Of a stretch of 64,000 nt of DNA, positions 45,123 through 56,852 are shown one piece after another. The notes under the pieces are model-generated. The model was not told the origin of the DNA, searched no databases, and saw only the letters and a list, made by a program, of their open reading frames with translations. The stretch is from Cycas panzhihuaensis (taxonomy: Eukaryota > Cycadophyta), in contig CM041465.1 in assembly GCA_023213395.1 (NCBI GenBank), forward strand, positions 132,439,741 through 132,503,740, read 5' to 3'. Positions within the stretch are counted from its first letter, which is position 1; each line of letters starts with the position of its first letter. The position numbers and the translations under genes are program-made.

Positions 45123-45376
45123 TTACTTTGCCACTTTTAGAACAATCAAAGGCAATGCAATATGTGCACCAATGAAGTTTGGGGGATAGCAATGGTGACA
45201 GAAAGCAGTCGAAGCCCTTAGTAAGTCATATGTAAATGGAGCAACAATGAATAGATAGATTTCTTCCACGGATTCAACAACAAGTATACCTCCTTTATGC
45301 AAATTTGTAGGTACAATGACCAGACAAATTTCTTCCACGGATTCAACAATAGGTACGCCTTCTTTACGCAAATTCG
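45123..45376 (-). CDS. Leader ORF of element B with 23-residue repeats (partial)
   Basis: The minus-strand frame reads NLRKEGVPIVESVEEICLVI and NLHKGGILVVESVEEIYLFI, two units of a 69-bp repeat (23 residues), then a unique tail ending at 45123. Element C inserted into the upstream edge; the sequence continues on the far side at 48872-49005 with an ATG and an in-frame stop. No known family is recognised. Confidence 0.4.
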
Positions 45377-46595
45377 TGTTGGAAATAATGTACATTCCCA
45401 TTTCATGTTCATTTAAGTTCATTTCTCATGTAATTAGAATATTTCCTCACATGGAATATTCTTAGTGAGAGAATATTCTTAGTTAGAATATTCTCAGTCA
45501 AGTCATTTAATATGGTGATTAGTAGAAGTCAAAGATGGTTGAAATAATAAATGTGGTAGTTTATAGCCTACCATAATTTGAGGGAGTTGTTAATTAACCA
45601 TTATGATTTGGTTAGAACTAACTCTTATGTTTAGTACGTATGTAATTTGTATATGATGTACTCTATTATTTTTAGAATGAGAATGTTGGAGAGTTGTGAT
45701 TCATTAGCGTATTGTCATCTCTTATCTTTTGTGCATGTGTTTTATGCTATGTGTCATCCTCTTATCCATTTCTTCTAACATGGTATCAGAGCTAGGTTGC
45801 TCTTATGACACCTATGTCTCTAATATGAGCTATATCTGAGCATTTGATGCTCTCCAAAATTCCTTGCTCCTACCTTTGATTCTAGACAAGTGGCTGTCTA
45901 CCTTCTCTCTAAGTGTACACAGGTGTTCAGCCTTATTTATCTATAAGAATACGAAGGTATTTGCCATGCTATCTGTCTGTCCGTAAGAACATGGATTGTC
46001 GCCCACCTACGAAGGTCTCCAAACATCGTATGCTAAAGTGCGGACAACTGCCAATATTCAAGCTCACTCTTCAATCTTTTGTGTCTCCTCCGTCTGCTGC
46101 CGCTCGTGGAGACACCCTCTACAAGAGATATTTTGGGGAGCCGCCATTTCAAGTCGCTTGTCCTCCACTTGATATCGCTCGATCGTTGTAGCCTTCACCA
46201 TCGCCATTGCCTAGTCCACAAGAACTAACATAGTAGCCACTAGTTGGTTCCATCTACCAGATGGGAGCCGCCTGTTGATAGCTGCCAAATGGAAGCTACC
46301 ATTGACAACTGCCAAATAGGAGCCGCCCATCAACAGCAGCCAAACGGTGAAGTCGCTAGAAATTCGTGCTGTCGTTAGTAGATAAAAGTCATCACTGTAT
46401 ATAAATTGAAGAAAAGAATCGATGAATTTCTAAAGCTTATAATATTATGTTATAAGCTTTAAAATATTCTAAAGAATATTCTCAGTATTATAAAGGTTCT
46501 TTTCATATAGTTTGATTTTTAATAATTTTTTATGTTTAAAGGAACTTTAATTCACTGTTGTTAAGAATATTCTTTAATCAATTGAGTATTACATC

Positions 46596-46940
46596 TCAAG
46601 GGGATTTTTTAAGCTATTCAAGCTTTATACTTTATCCTCTTTAAAGGATATTCCTTGGCATCATTTAAATAGTACTTTAAGAGGATTTAATCTGTTATTA
46701 ATATTGGTATTAATCCTCTTTAAGTGTATGTCTTTATGGCTTCAATTTAAGAGTACTTCAAGGGGATTGTTTTAATATATTTTATCCTCTTTTAATTATC
46801 TCATGGCTTCACTTGAAGAGTACTTTAAGAGGATCTTTTTAAAGTACTTTATCCTCTTTTCAATGTATTTCTTGACATAATTTAAAGAGAACTTCAAGAG
46901 GATTTTTCTCAAGTACTTCATCCTCTTTTGAGGAACTTTT
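46596..46940 (+). repeat. Tandem hairpin-forming repeats in element C
   Basis: Five units spaced about 68-81 bp (GGAT at 46602, 46683, 46763, 46831 and 46900). Most contain AAGAGGAT, then about 20 bp, then ATCCTCTT, so each can form a stem. AGTACTT words flank them. No reading frame spans the block. Confidence 0.75.
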
Positions 46941-47398
46941 ATGGTGCATTTTAGAGTTCTTTTTGAACTCTTAATTGTACTCGTTATGTGTTACCCACCT
47001 TGTGGTCACTGAGTGATATGTGACACTCACACTTGCAGTGGTTTAAACATTGACTCTAATAATTTCCTCAATTACAAAATTCTTATGATGTTTGTGAATT
47101 GTTGACTATAGCTTGCCAGATTCACTGAGACTAGATGGAAATTTTATGTAATATTCAAGTCTTATAATGACTTATGGAAATTATGCAAGGAGAAGATAGA
47201 AGCCAAAAATAGACTCAATTGATGGCATTACAAAAGCAACACGGCATGGCAGGAACCTAAAACACTGGCAATCATTAATCTATAAGTGATTGATGAGTTA
47301 ATTACTCATCTTCAAGGAAAAATACTTGCATGGAAGACTCTTAAGGATTTATTAGAGTCTTGGAACTTACTTTAGTCCTATAAAATGTCCATTAATAG

Positions 47399-47416
47399 CT
47401 CTCTCTCTCTCTCTTC
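47399..47416 (+). repeat. CT microsatellite
   Basis: A run of about nine CT dinucleotides inside element C. Confidence 0.8.
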
Positions 47417-47842
47417 ATCTGTAGAAACTAAAGGAGATAGGAGTGAATTGTGTTGCTGAAATTGTAGAGGACATCACTCTTAACAACTTGCATGTGGTCT
47501 ATCATACTTTTGTAACAAGGAGGATTGCCTCAACTTCTTTCCGGTTAATGAATTGAGTAGTTTATTACTACAAAAAAAGCAGCTTATTGGGTTATGTTAA
47601 TAATAGTGTAGCAATGTTGTGGTATTTAAAAGAAAGAAAACACCTAACAATTCTACAACGCAATAATGACACGGCAATGACAATAATGCATAGAACCAAG
47701 AATGATATTGTATGTCGATGTAGTGACATTGGAGAAGCAGGACCAAGGGCGTGGTTTTCACGCATCGATGATCACAACTTGCATGTATTGCATGAGGATG
47801 ATGAAATCCTCTTTGGTAGCTTTGTACAGGCAACAATAAAGG

Positions 47843-48115
47843 CCTAATCAACAACAGGATGTGTATTGACACTTAGTTCTGGTTGATCCTAATCAACAAC
47901 AGGATGTGAATTGGCACTTAGTTCTGGTTGATCCTAATCAATAACAATATATGCATTGACACTTGGTTCTGGTTGATTTCTTATAGCAACAAAAGCCTAA
48001 TCAACAACAAGATATGTTTTAACACTTAGTTCTGGTTGATTTCTTGGAGTAATAAATGCCTAATTAACAATAGGATATGCATTGACACTTAGTTCTGGTT
48101 GATCTCTTGGAACAC
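47843..48115 (+). repeat. 45/63-bp coding-phase tandem repeats in element C
   Basis: Units start at 47843, 47888, 47933, 47996 and 48059. The first two steps are 45 bp and the next two 63 bp, the longer type having an extra 18 bp. All are multiples of three. The second unit reads PNQQQDVNWHLVLVD; in others the TGG of the Trp is TGA. The block lies between an RT-like piece and the RNase H remnant. Confidence 0.78.
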
Positions 48116-48450
48116 TAAGAAACAATTGATAGTTTCTTTGTCTTCCACCGAGGAAGTATACAAAGCAGTAGTTGCAACAATCAGTGAAGCCATTTTGGCG
48201 TAGTGAACTTCTTAACCACTTTTAGACTTATTTAGTTGTTCTACAACAATCAAGGTGCCATCTAGCTATCGAAGAATTTGTTTTCCATGACAAAATCAAG
48301 CATGTGGAAGTTGATCCTTGTTCTATTCGACAACAAGTGGAGTATGACATAGTTGAGTTGATATATTATCCCTCAAAAGATCAAATTATTGATATTCTCA
48401 CCTAGTCTTTGGATTGTGAGAAGTTTGAGAGACTTTAGATACTGATGTTT
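48116..48450 (+). pseudogene. Copia RNase H remnant in element C
   Basis: Readable with frame changes: KKQLIVSLSSTEEVYKAVVA, then FVFHDKIKHVEVDPCSIRQQ and LIYYPSKDQIIDILT, the usual tail of copia RNase H with the conserved His and Asp positions. Stops near 48215 and 48400 inactivate it. Confidence 0.82.
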
Positions 48451-49648
48451 ATGAGAGAAAATGAACTTAAAATTATGGGAGGGTGTTGGAAATAATGTAC
48501 ATTCCTATTTCATGTTCATTTAAGTTCATTTCTCATGTAATTAGAATATTTTCTCACATGGAATATTCTTAGTAATAGAATATTTTCAGTCAAATCATTT
48601 AATATGGTGATTAGTAGAAGTCAAAGATGGTTGAAATAATAAATGTGGTAGTTTATAGCCTGTCATAATTTGAGGGAGTTGTTAATTAACCACTATGATT
48701 TGGTTAGAACTAAGTCTATGTTTAGTACATATGTAATCTATATATGATGTACTCGATTATTTTTAAAATGAGAATGTTGGAGAGTTGTGATTCATTAGCA
48801 TATTGTCATCTCTTATCTTTTGTACATGTGCTTTATGCTATGTGTCCTCTTCTTATCCACTTCCTCCAATAATTTGTAGATACTATTCAACAGAGAGCTA
48901 GGGTTTTACCTATCACACTCATATACGATGAATAGGCTCTACGGAGGAATATTGGCAAGAGCTTAATGATAATAACTTGCAACCGAACAAATCCTCCAAA
49001 ACCTACTCTGATACCATGTTAAAAAGAATGTAGGTATCATCCATCATCCATCACGAACACAACAAATGGTAAGACGAAAACCAGATAAATAGCTTTCGTG
49101 GTATTATTTGTAATGAATACATACATATATATAGAGTAAGATCACTGCATGTCTAACCAATTGTATTAAGTGACCGACATGACTACCATTAAGCACACTT
49201 AATAGTGTCTTATTATAATATTCCTAAAGGGGAGAAGACCGACACCTTAACACTAACACACCTAACATTATTTTATCCTATTAATATAGACCACTAGACT
49301 CCATGGACATTATTTACTAGAACATTAAACATTAATTCTAACAATAATGTGCAAATTATTGTACTTATATGAAAAGTACATTTTAGTTAATTAATTAATT
49401 AGTCAGTTAGTAGGTTGTTAAACTAACTAAGACGATTAGTTAGGTCGGTTTTCAGGTGGTTACTAAGCCCTCAATATAAATGAGAGGCACCTTATTGTAC
49501 AAATCATCAGAGTGTGTGTGTAACATGATTGTCAGTCAACTTTTGGAGATAATAGAAGAGAGTTTAGAGTTCATTCTATCACCTCTTTGACAATCCTTGT
49601 TTAATGGTTAAGATATCTGGGTCTATAATCACCCTTGAACACACATCA

Positions 49649-51763
49649 AATTGGTATCAAAGTATGCAATCAAGCCATCTAATTACAATTCTACCACTTT
49701 CGAATAAGAGATTCTGAAGAAAACTCTAGAATTTGATACCCTAAACCTCGAAAGAATTGTGTGATACCCATGTGAGGAGAATTGTGTGAATGCAGGGGAA
49801 CATGGGCTATCAAAGCATGAAGATAAATGTGAATATTAAAGCCCAAAAATCTGAAAAAAAAAAAAATAATGCCTACTATGGAGCAACATTGAGAAGGTAG
49901 TGAAAGGAAAAAATACCTTGTAGAAGGGTGTGTTGAGAATGGTGGGTAGAGATTCTACAAGTGCCTTGTCTCTGCATGGTCTCTGAGGAATTTTGAGATA
50001 GATTAAGGTCGTCTGAAATATGAGCCATTCGTCGGTAAGCTAGGTGCTTGGGAGAGCGTGGGAAGCACCCTAGTAAGTGCATCGGGCAAAGAAATAATGC
50101 CAATGCAAGACATGAACAACTGAAGACTAAGGTGAAGAGATGAAGAGTTGCCCTAACCACGTCATAACCTATGAGAGGCTCACCCACTGTCATCATGAGA
50201 GATAATGCCAATGCAAAGAAGCACTCATAGTTCATAGACAACACCGCAAAATCGATTTAGAATTGCCACCATGAAAACAAAATCAAAATCGCACAACACA
50301 TGATAGGAAAAATACCAAAAAGAAATGATCACGAATAAATGTCCTACTAGGAACAAATGCCACATTTTGTGAAGGTGGAATGCCCAGGGCAACAAGTGTG
50401 CCCTAGCCACCAAATAGAATGGAGGACAAATAATAGTGTAAATTTGCCATTGCCACAAAGAATTCACCAATAAAAAAAAAAAATGCCACACCAAGGTCAT
50501 GAAAGACAAGATAACCTAAATCGCAAATACGCATCTCTAGGTGCCCACAAAATATCCACACAAAAAATTAAAAACATAAAGATGAAATTGCCACAGGAAA
50601 CAAGCAAACAAAAAAAAAGGAAGATTTCGTAAGGTTAGAAAAAGGATTTCATTTGGAATATTCTTGTATAAAATAGAATATTCTCCTCTAAAATAGAAAG
50701 TGAAAGATGCCACAATTTCATTAAAAAACATGCTGTGAATTTGGCAATACTGAAAATTCTTCCTCGGGTTCCCTTTAGGATGACAATTAAATTTGAAATC
50801 TCCAAGTAAAAATTGAATTTTTCATTAAAAAATTTGAAAATTTGTAAAAGAGTCACATGACTTAAATATATTAAAGTCACTTGTCAAGTGTGGAAAATGG
50901 GAGTTGTGAAAAGTGATTTTAACACTTGCAAAAAATTTTGGGTCATTAAAGAATTGAAGTTTGATAAACATTTTTATAGTTTTAAGTTTGCATCAAACAC
51001 AACATGCCTCATAAAGGAAAATAGGTCTCTTCCAAAGAAGATATGGTTGAAAACTCTAATCGAAGATCAGAGGAGTCACCTCCAACTTGGAGCATATGAT
51101 GCAGAACATGATAACCATGTTTCAACAACTAATGGTTTTTCAGACCCGGCAAATCCAACAACTTTTATAGGTTCAACAAGTTGCTAAACTCACTAATCTT
51201 GTTTGAGAAGGCACCATTCTATTTGTGAGACCAGTGCCTAAACCAAGCACTCCATAAATAGAAATGCTTCTTCAAACAGCTTCGCTACTAGAGCTAGGAG
51301 ATTCCACATTGTTAGAGAGATCTTTCTAGGAGCAGATAATCATTCTCATACCTTGCTGACAAGTGCACCTATAACCATTCTAGCAAGTTCACACCTAGCA
51401 TAGACAACACAACGCAACACAACATTGTGCTAAATGTATGCCACACCAAGAGTGGGTACAATTGTATATTCTCTATTTTGTGTGATGATCCTTTAGTGTC
51501 CATTGGACACACACCTTTTGAGGCATTTTAATTGATGACTATCGATGAAAAACCCAAAATGTAGCTAAAGATTGTCAAGTAGGATCCCTTGCCCTCATAC
51601 TCATCAACAACACTTCTTGGTGCCGGGTGATCTAGTCGAACATCATCTCTCTTCCTGGTAAACAAGGAGAAAACTTGGCCTGCCCTAGCCATTGTAGATT
51701 ACCTTTTGCCTATCTATCAAGAACCAAGAAATTGGGAACAATTTCGTCTATAATAGGGAGGAA
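49649..51763 (+). other. Interior of element D without recognisable genes
   Basis: 2.1 kb between primer site and 3' LTR. Open frames here are short and AT-biased and show no retroelement motif I recognise. Confidence 0.6.
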
Positions 51764-52130
51764 CGATGAGTATTACTCATTCTTATGTCATGACACTTTG
51801 TAATAGAATATGTGAATTATTGTACTTACATGAAAAGTACATTTAAGTTAATTAATAATTCAGTCAATTAGTTGGTTAGTTAGTTAGAGAATAATTAGTA
51901 GGTTGTTAAACTAATTAAGACAATTAGTTCGGTAGGTTTTCAAGTGGTTACTAAGCCCTTGATTTAAATGAAAGGCACTTTATTGTACAAATCATCAAAG
52001 TGTGTAACGTGATTGTAAGTCAATTTTTGGAGATATAGAAGAGAATTCATTCTATCATCTCTTCAACAATCGTTGTTCAATGGATAATGATCTATGAGTT
52101 TGCAATCACCCTCCAACATGCACCATTCAT

Positions 52131-55100
52131 ATATGCAGTATCCAATAGCTTAGATTTCAACTTTTAAAATCATATAGAAAATAAGAAAGATGAAACATAA
52201 ATAAAAAATAATTTGAGGGATGCATCATTCACATGAAATTTTATACACCATTGCACATCCTCTAGGGGCTCTTGTATCTATCGTATAGTCCTTGTCCCTA
52301 CTACCTAAAACTGCCAAACGAAGATTAGAAGCAATCCTTCCCAAGCCATGATGCGAAAATGAGGTAGTTTTGGTTTCTTTATAGGCAACATTATTCCTCC
52401 AAGATAAAGTTGGCCTAATTTGGCCTCATAAATGTAGCCCAACAAAGGCTGACCCTTGGCACTATGTCTAAGAAAAAAATGGAATCAAAAGTACTACTTT
52501 GGAAGTGAATCTTCCAACATGTATAATTCTCTCAATTCTCAACAAATCAAAGTAGTATCATACATGATGTTGGGGTAGCTTAATCTACTCTACCTCGTGG
52601 AATGGAAAATTTTTGAAAATTCCCATTGTAACTCTCACAAATTGTTGTTTTTCTAGCAAAATCTCTAAAAACAAGCAACTTACTTGGAACAACCTCAAAT
52701 AGCATTTTGATACATAAACTTGCCTTTAGTTTTAAACATATTGTAAATATTAAGATTATAAAGTTTATATTTACTCTAATAGGCCCAATAGATGATTGCT
52801 TAGGTTGGTCTGTAACACCTAACTTGGTTATAGTGACTCTAGATGTTCCTTAAATTTTCTTCACAACACATTTTCTTTTATTTATTCCAAATTTATAATT
52901 TTACAGTTGTTTTTTTTCTAAGTGGTAAGTGGTTGATTCTATTGATAGAAAAATTTGCATATAATTACAACAAGAAAAGAAGAAAAACAAGAGACAAAAA
53001 GGATTTGTCCCATCCATCCCTTGGGTAATGCACAACCACACAAGTTGGCTAAACAACATTTCATGGTAATAGTCTAGAGAACAAAAATCTTACCACAATA
53101 ATGGCAATATCAAATACACTTAGAAAGACTGAATCTTAAGCATAGATGCTAGTGTTAGGAACAACACACACCAGCCATATCCCAAGTGTCATCCCTTTGT
53201 TTGGCTTGTCATCATGAAGTGTCGACCCCCTACAATGAATGGCATCCACAATTCTCCACTTTGTTTTCCTGTAATCAACATGTTCACTTTTTTGTATTAC
53301 AATTTCACTATGAACTTTTCTTTTAGCTCAAACGATTATATACATTACTTTATCTTCACTTTCTTGTTTGGGTATTAAAATAAACATGTTATCTTCTTCC
53401 CTCAACTACTTTGGGCTTTCATGATTGTGCTCTATCTTTAATTTTCCCTTGTATCTATGTCAGCAAGTTAAGGGGTAGTTTTGACTCCCTCTACTTCAAA
53501 GTCTATATGCCTTTATAGATTCACTTGATTGATCATGATTTAAACAAGTTTTCTTTTGTTTCTCATAGTTAGAAAGTTCTCCTCATCTATCATCAAAATG
53601 TATACTAAAATTCACTAAGGGAGTCATCATAATTTTATGTTTGTTGAACCTTGACACCAGATGAAGCTTCCAAACTAGCAACAACTGCTATAAGAAGTCG
53701 GAGTATTTCTGATGCGCAATTGGATAAGAAGATTGACTGCTTACTTCATGCTGAAGAAGAATATGGTGCTAAGCAAGGGCTCCATCAAGAGGTACACATG
53801 AAACTTCTTATTTTTCAAGATTGAATTGTGTAGTAATATGTCTAAACCATGACAAGTATAGCAATATGGTACCTATTGCATCTTCGGTTTAATTTTTCTC
53901 TAAATATTAACAATTTTGTATTTGAATGGAAATACAACAGATGAAGAGGGTCAAAGAGGAATTTTAGTTTAAATTGTCTTGAATTTGTGTGTCACCAAAT
54001 TTATTTACTTATTGTTTTGTTCCTTTGACTTCAAAATCTTTTGATATCAATTAATGCTAGATTAAATGTGTTGAATAGTGCAACATCTATAAAAGATGAG
54101 CGTGTGTAATAGCCCAATAGGATGAAGAGAAAGTAATTTGATGGGCACGAATGTCCATTTGTGTAAGACAAACTAAATGAACCCCAATTCTATATTGGCA
54201 TTAGTTATCTTATTCTAGAGAGTAATGGAAGGGCAGTATAACATTACTTTTAACCAAGACCAATTTTGGTGGCTTGGCCACCCAGATTTCAAGACAACAA
54301 TGCAAGCTGAGTCCCACTATAGCTATTTAAAACAAGCATATAGTTTTAATAAATATCAGTTATGTGTATTAAATCAACCAAAATGGTTAGGTTTAATACA
54401 TATATAGAAAGCACTAAGCCTTATATGTTTACTTGCCACATGACATAAGAAATTATTTTTATCTAATATTGCCATTGTGGACATTGCCATGTGAGGTCAA
54501 CAAATTGTTCTTAGACCTTACCTAGTCTTCCTCCACGCGACTTGTGGGAATGCCTAGGATATGATAGCTCTATAGTTGAAACTTACAATAAAACATCCAC
54601 CATAACGTGCAAGGGATTACTTTACAACATACACAAGTGGATCTTTGCTTCAAGATGTGGTTGAGTTGTGGGTATATTAGTAGTAATAACTCATGGCATA
54701 GTAAGTACAACATTCTCAATTGATGGGCCTTAGAGATACTAGCCCTCTTGCATAGGCTTACATGTGTTTGCTAGAACAAATATCTAGCTTCCTACACTCC
54801 ACTATTGCAATTGGTCCTTCTATATACCAAATTCCTCCCAATTCAAACATTTTTATCAATGCAAGGTAGCACTTAGTGGTGCAAATGTGTAAGAGTGCCA
54901 AGGACTCTCTTAGGTGCAAGGCCATCATGCTGTAATGGGATTTTGATTTCCAATACCTTCATCTAGTAATCTAAGTGAATGATAACCGCATTGTAATGGA
55001 TCAATGGATATCGATGTAAGTTGTATGACTTTTGATTACAGACCCAGATAACATTCCCCTTTATCACTTAGTCAAGGTTGTCAAGCATGTCATAGAGCTC

Positions 55101-56466
55101 TTGATCACTCAATTAGATCTCAAGCAAGCCCATTGAAATTATTTTGGTGCATGCCTATCATCACAATTCTAACCATACAATAATTCATTCCCAATCCATA
55201 CCTATTCATACACTTGTAGTAGATTTTTAGGGCAAGCTAAAAGATGATGTGGGATTGCTCACACCAAAATTCCCAACCTCCCAAATGAAGTTGGAAAGTT
55301 TACTTTTATGTTCATTAAATAGTGTAAATGTCAGTACTTTGACCAAGGTCAACTAACCTCAAGATTAATAACCCTAGAATAGCCTAGGTAGGGCCCATTG
55401 TTTTATATTTTTTTTACTTAGCTAATATATGTTGCTTGCTCATTTTCCTACAGCTTTTTAGACCCTTCCTTGCTTCATAACACATATGGTTGATGTGGAT
55501 TCATAATGGTGATGCAATAAATCTTTTCTGAGAGATTTATAATAGAGTAGATGCAAAAGAAAGAGAGTATGCATCTTTGAATGTAACATATTGCAATGTA
55601 CTTGATTGTGCTATAGGTTACCACACATGTGAAATGTGTTAAGATCAAATATTGCTTTAGAAATTGGAAAAGGCCAATTCAAAAGTTTTGTAGACAAGAA
55701 ATGTCTAATGTAGGAAATACAAAAATATGTAAGTATACTTGAATTTTCATAAATTTTCTATATTTAGGCATTCAAATATCATGAGTTTACAAACATTCAT
55801 AAATCATAAATGTAACTAATCAATCGCAATGAAAGAGTAAATTTTAGAAATTTTCAAATTCAAGTATGGCCATTACTGGCAAATGCCAATAATCATAATA
55901 TTTGCAATTCAAATGTTTAAGTTGAGAGAAACAAAAGGAAAGTTTAAGTTTCAACTTTCATTCTTCAGATCCAAACCAATCCCCCTTAGATGATCTCTAC
56001 TGTAATGGTCAAGGACAAGGTCATTGATACCACCAAAACGATGGTCAACCTAACCAACATTATAGTCAGAGGCCTTGTGTTCTAAGACATCATATATGCC
56101 ATCATGCTCGTACACAATTTAAAAAGCAAGGTTATTGTTGATATCAAGATAATCCCACATCCTAGATGGTCTAGAGTGAGATTTTTGCAAGGGCTGCAAC
56201 AAAAGACAAAGGTTGGAGTGAACAAACACCTAGTCTTCAACCTCCTTACTTGTCCCTAACATATTCCACCTCACAAAATGGATGAATGAATACTTGGTCC
56301 AATTTCTCTTACAAGGAAATGAATTAGTCACTTGTGAGGGTAAATGGCATGTGTTAAAACTTAAGGCTTGATGATTTCCAAACAAAAAAGAGGATTTTGG
56401 ATAAATTAGATTGATGTAAAATTTGAATTTAGGTTTTACATATACGTGTGAAAGTTCGTAAATTAC
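52131..56466. other. AT-rich intergenic DNA, one exon-like island
   Basis: Mostly without coding signal on either strand. The exception is the exon-like island at 53661-53791. No LTR pair or inverted repeat is evident. Confidence 0.5.
53661..53791 (+). pseudogene. Exon-like island of 131 nt, possible host gene relic
   Basis: Preceded by CAG and followed by GTACAC, good acceptor and donor contexts. The frame is open throughout and codes for a charged, probably coiled-coil stretch (KKIDCLLHAEEEYGAKQG) with plausible codon usage. I do not recognise the family. No neighbouring exon is obvious, so it may be an isolated exon of a dead gene or of a gene with very long introns. Confidence 0.35.
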
Positions 56467-56852
56467 TGAAAGAAACGTAGTTATTATCCACATCCATCAT
56501 AACACAACTTATAATAAGCTCAAAATAGATAACCAGAAATTTCTTGATGTATCACTTGTAGAGTACATACATATATATAGTATGGTGACCGCACATCTAA
56601 CCAATCATATGGAGTGACTGGCATGACTACACTAAGCACACTTAATATTCCTAATGGAGAGTATCCCGACTCCTTAACACTAACATATCTAACACTATTC
56701 TATGCTAATAACATTAGACCATATGGACATTACTAACATTAAACATTATTTCTAACACCCCCTCTTAATGTTTAATGTCAAGACCTTTTCTAACAACATA
56801 CTAAGAATAGACTTCTAACTTTACCACCAAGTAAAAACCATCTACTTGCACG
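56467..56852 (-). mobile_element. 3' LTR and tail of a second B-family element (B2)
   Basis: 56467-56757 is homologous to the B LTRs (41456-41797, 49017-49343), followed by the same G-rich purine tract and an internal tail like that of B at 41798-41900. The rest of B2 is displaced to the right by element E and should lie beyond the window. Confidence 0.8.

Larger units (their letters stand above)
45377..48871 (+). mobile_element. Copia-type deletion derivative C nested in B
   Basis: LTRs are 45377-45780 (404 bp) and 48484-48871 (388 bp), both starting TGTTGGAAATAATG. A tRNA-Met primer site TGGTATCAGAGC is at 45781-45792 and a purine tract (TATGGGAGGG) precedes the 3' LTR. Target duplication is ATTCG (45372-45376) and ATTTG (48872-48876). 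The interior has only a short RT-like piece (PRAWFSRIDDH near 47730-47765) and a decayed RNase H end. Two repeat blocks fill much of it. Confidence 0.9.
41456..49343 (-). mobile_element. Non-autonomous copia-like element B carrying host gene fragments
   Basis: The 3' LTR is 41456-41797 and the 5' LTR 49017-49343, starting TGTTAGAA on the minus strand. Target duplication ATAAT is at 41451-41455 and 49344-49348. A primer site TGGTATCAGAG (complement of 49006-49016) adjoins the 5' LTR and a G-rich purine tract adjoins the 3' LTR. Without nested C the element is about 4.4 kb. On the minus strand it holds a leader ORF with repeats, a Toc64-like piece, a FAX-like piece, a gag-like piece and a tail. 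No protease, RT or integrase is seen. Confidence 0.9.
41410..52125 (+). mobile_element. LTR retrotransposon D, host of nested elements B and C
   Basis: The 5' LTR is split: 41410-41455 and 49349-49648. The 3' LTR is 51764-52125. Target duplication TTCAT is at 41405-41409 and 52126-52130. A primer-site-like TGGTATCAAAG starts at 49652 and a purine tract (AATAGGGAGGAA) precedes the 3' LTR. Both LTRs begin GATGAGTATTACTCAT after a T/C and share TTATTGTAC further on. The interior (49649-51763, 2.1 kb) has no recognisable gag or pol, so D is non-autonomous or gutted. Its superfamily cannot be assigned. Confidence 0.85.

Noticed and set aside
46596-48115. CRISPR-like array
   Set aside because: The units are degenerate tandem repeats without unique spacers, inside a plant LTR element.
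49876-50509. Minus-strand frames of about 94-122 codons in element D
   Set aside because: Hydrophobic, low-complexity translations without motif, in AT-rich DNA; likely chance.
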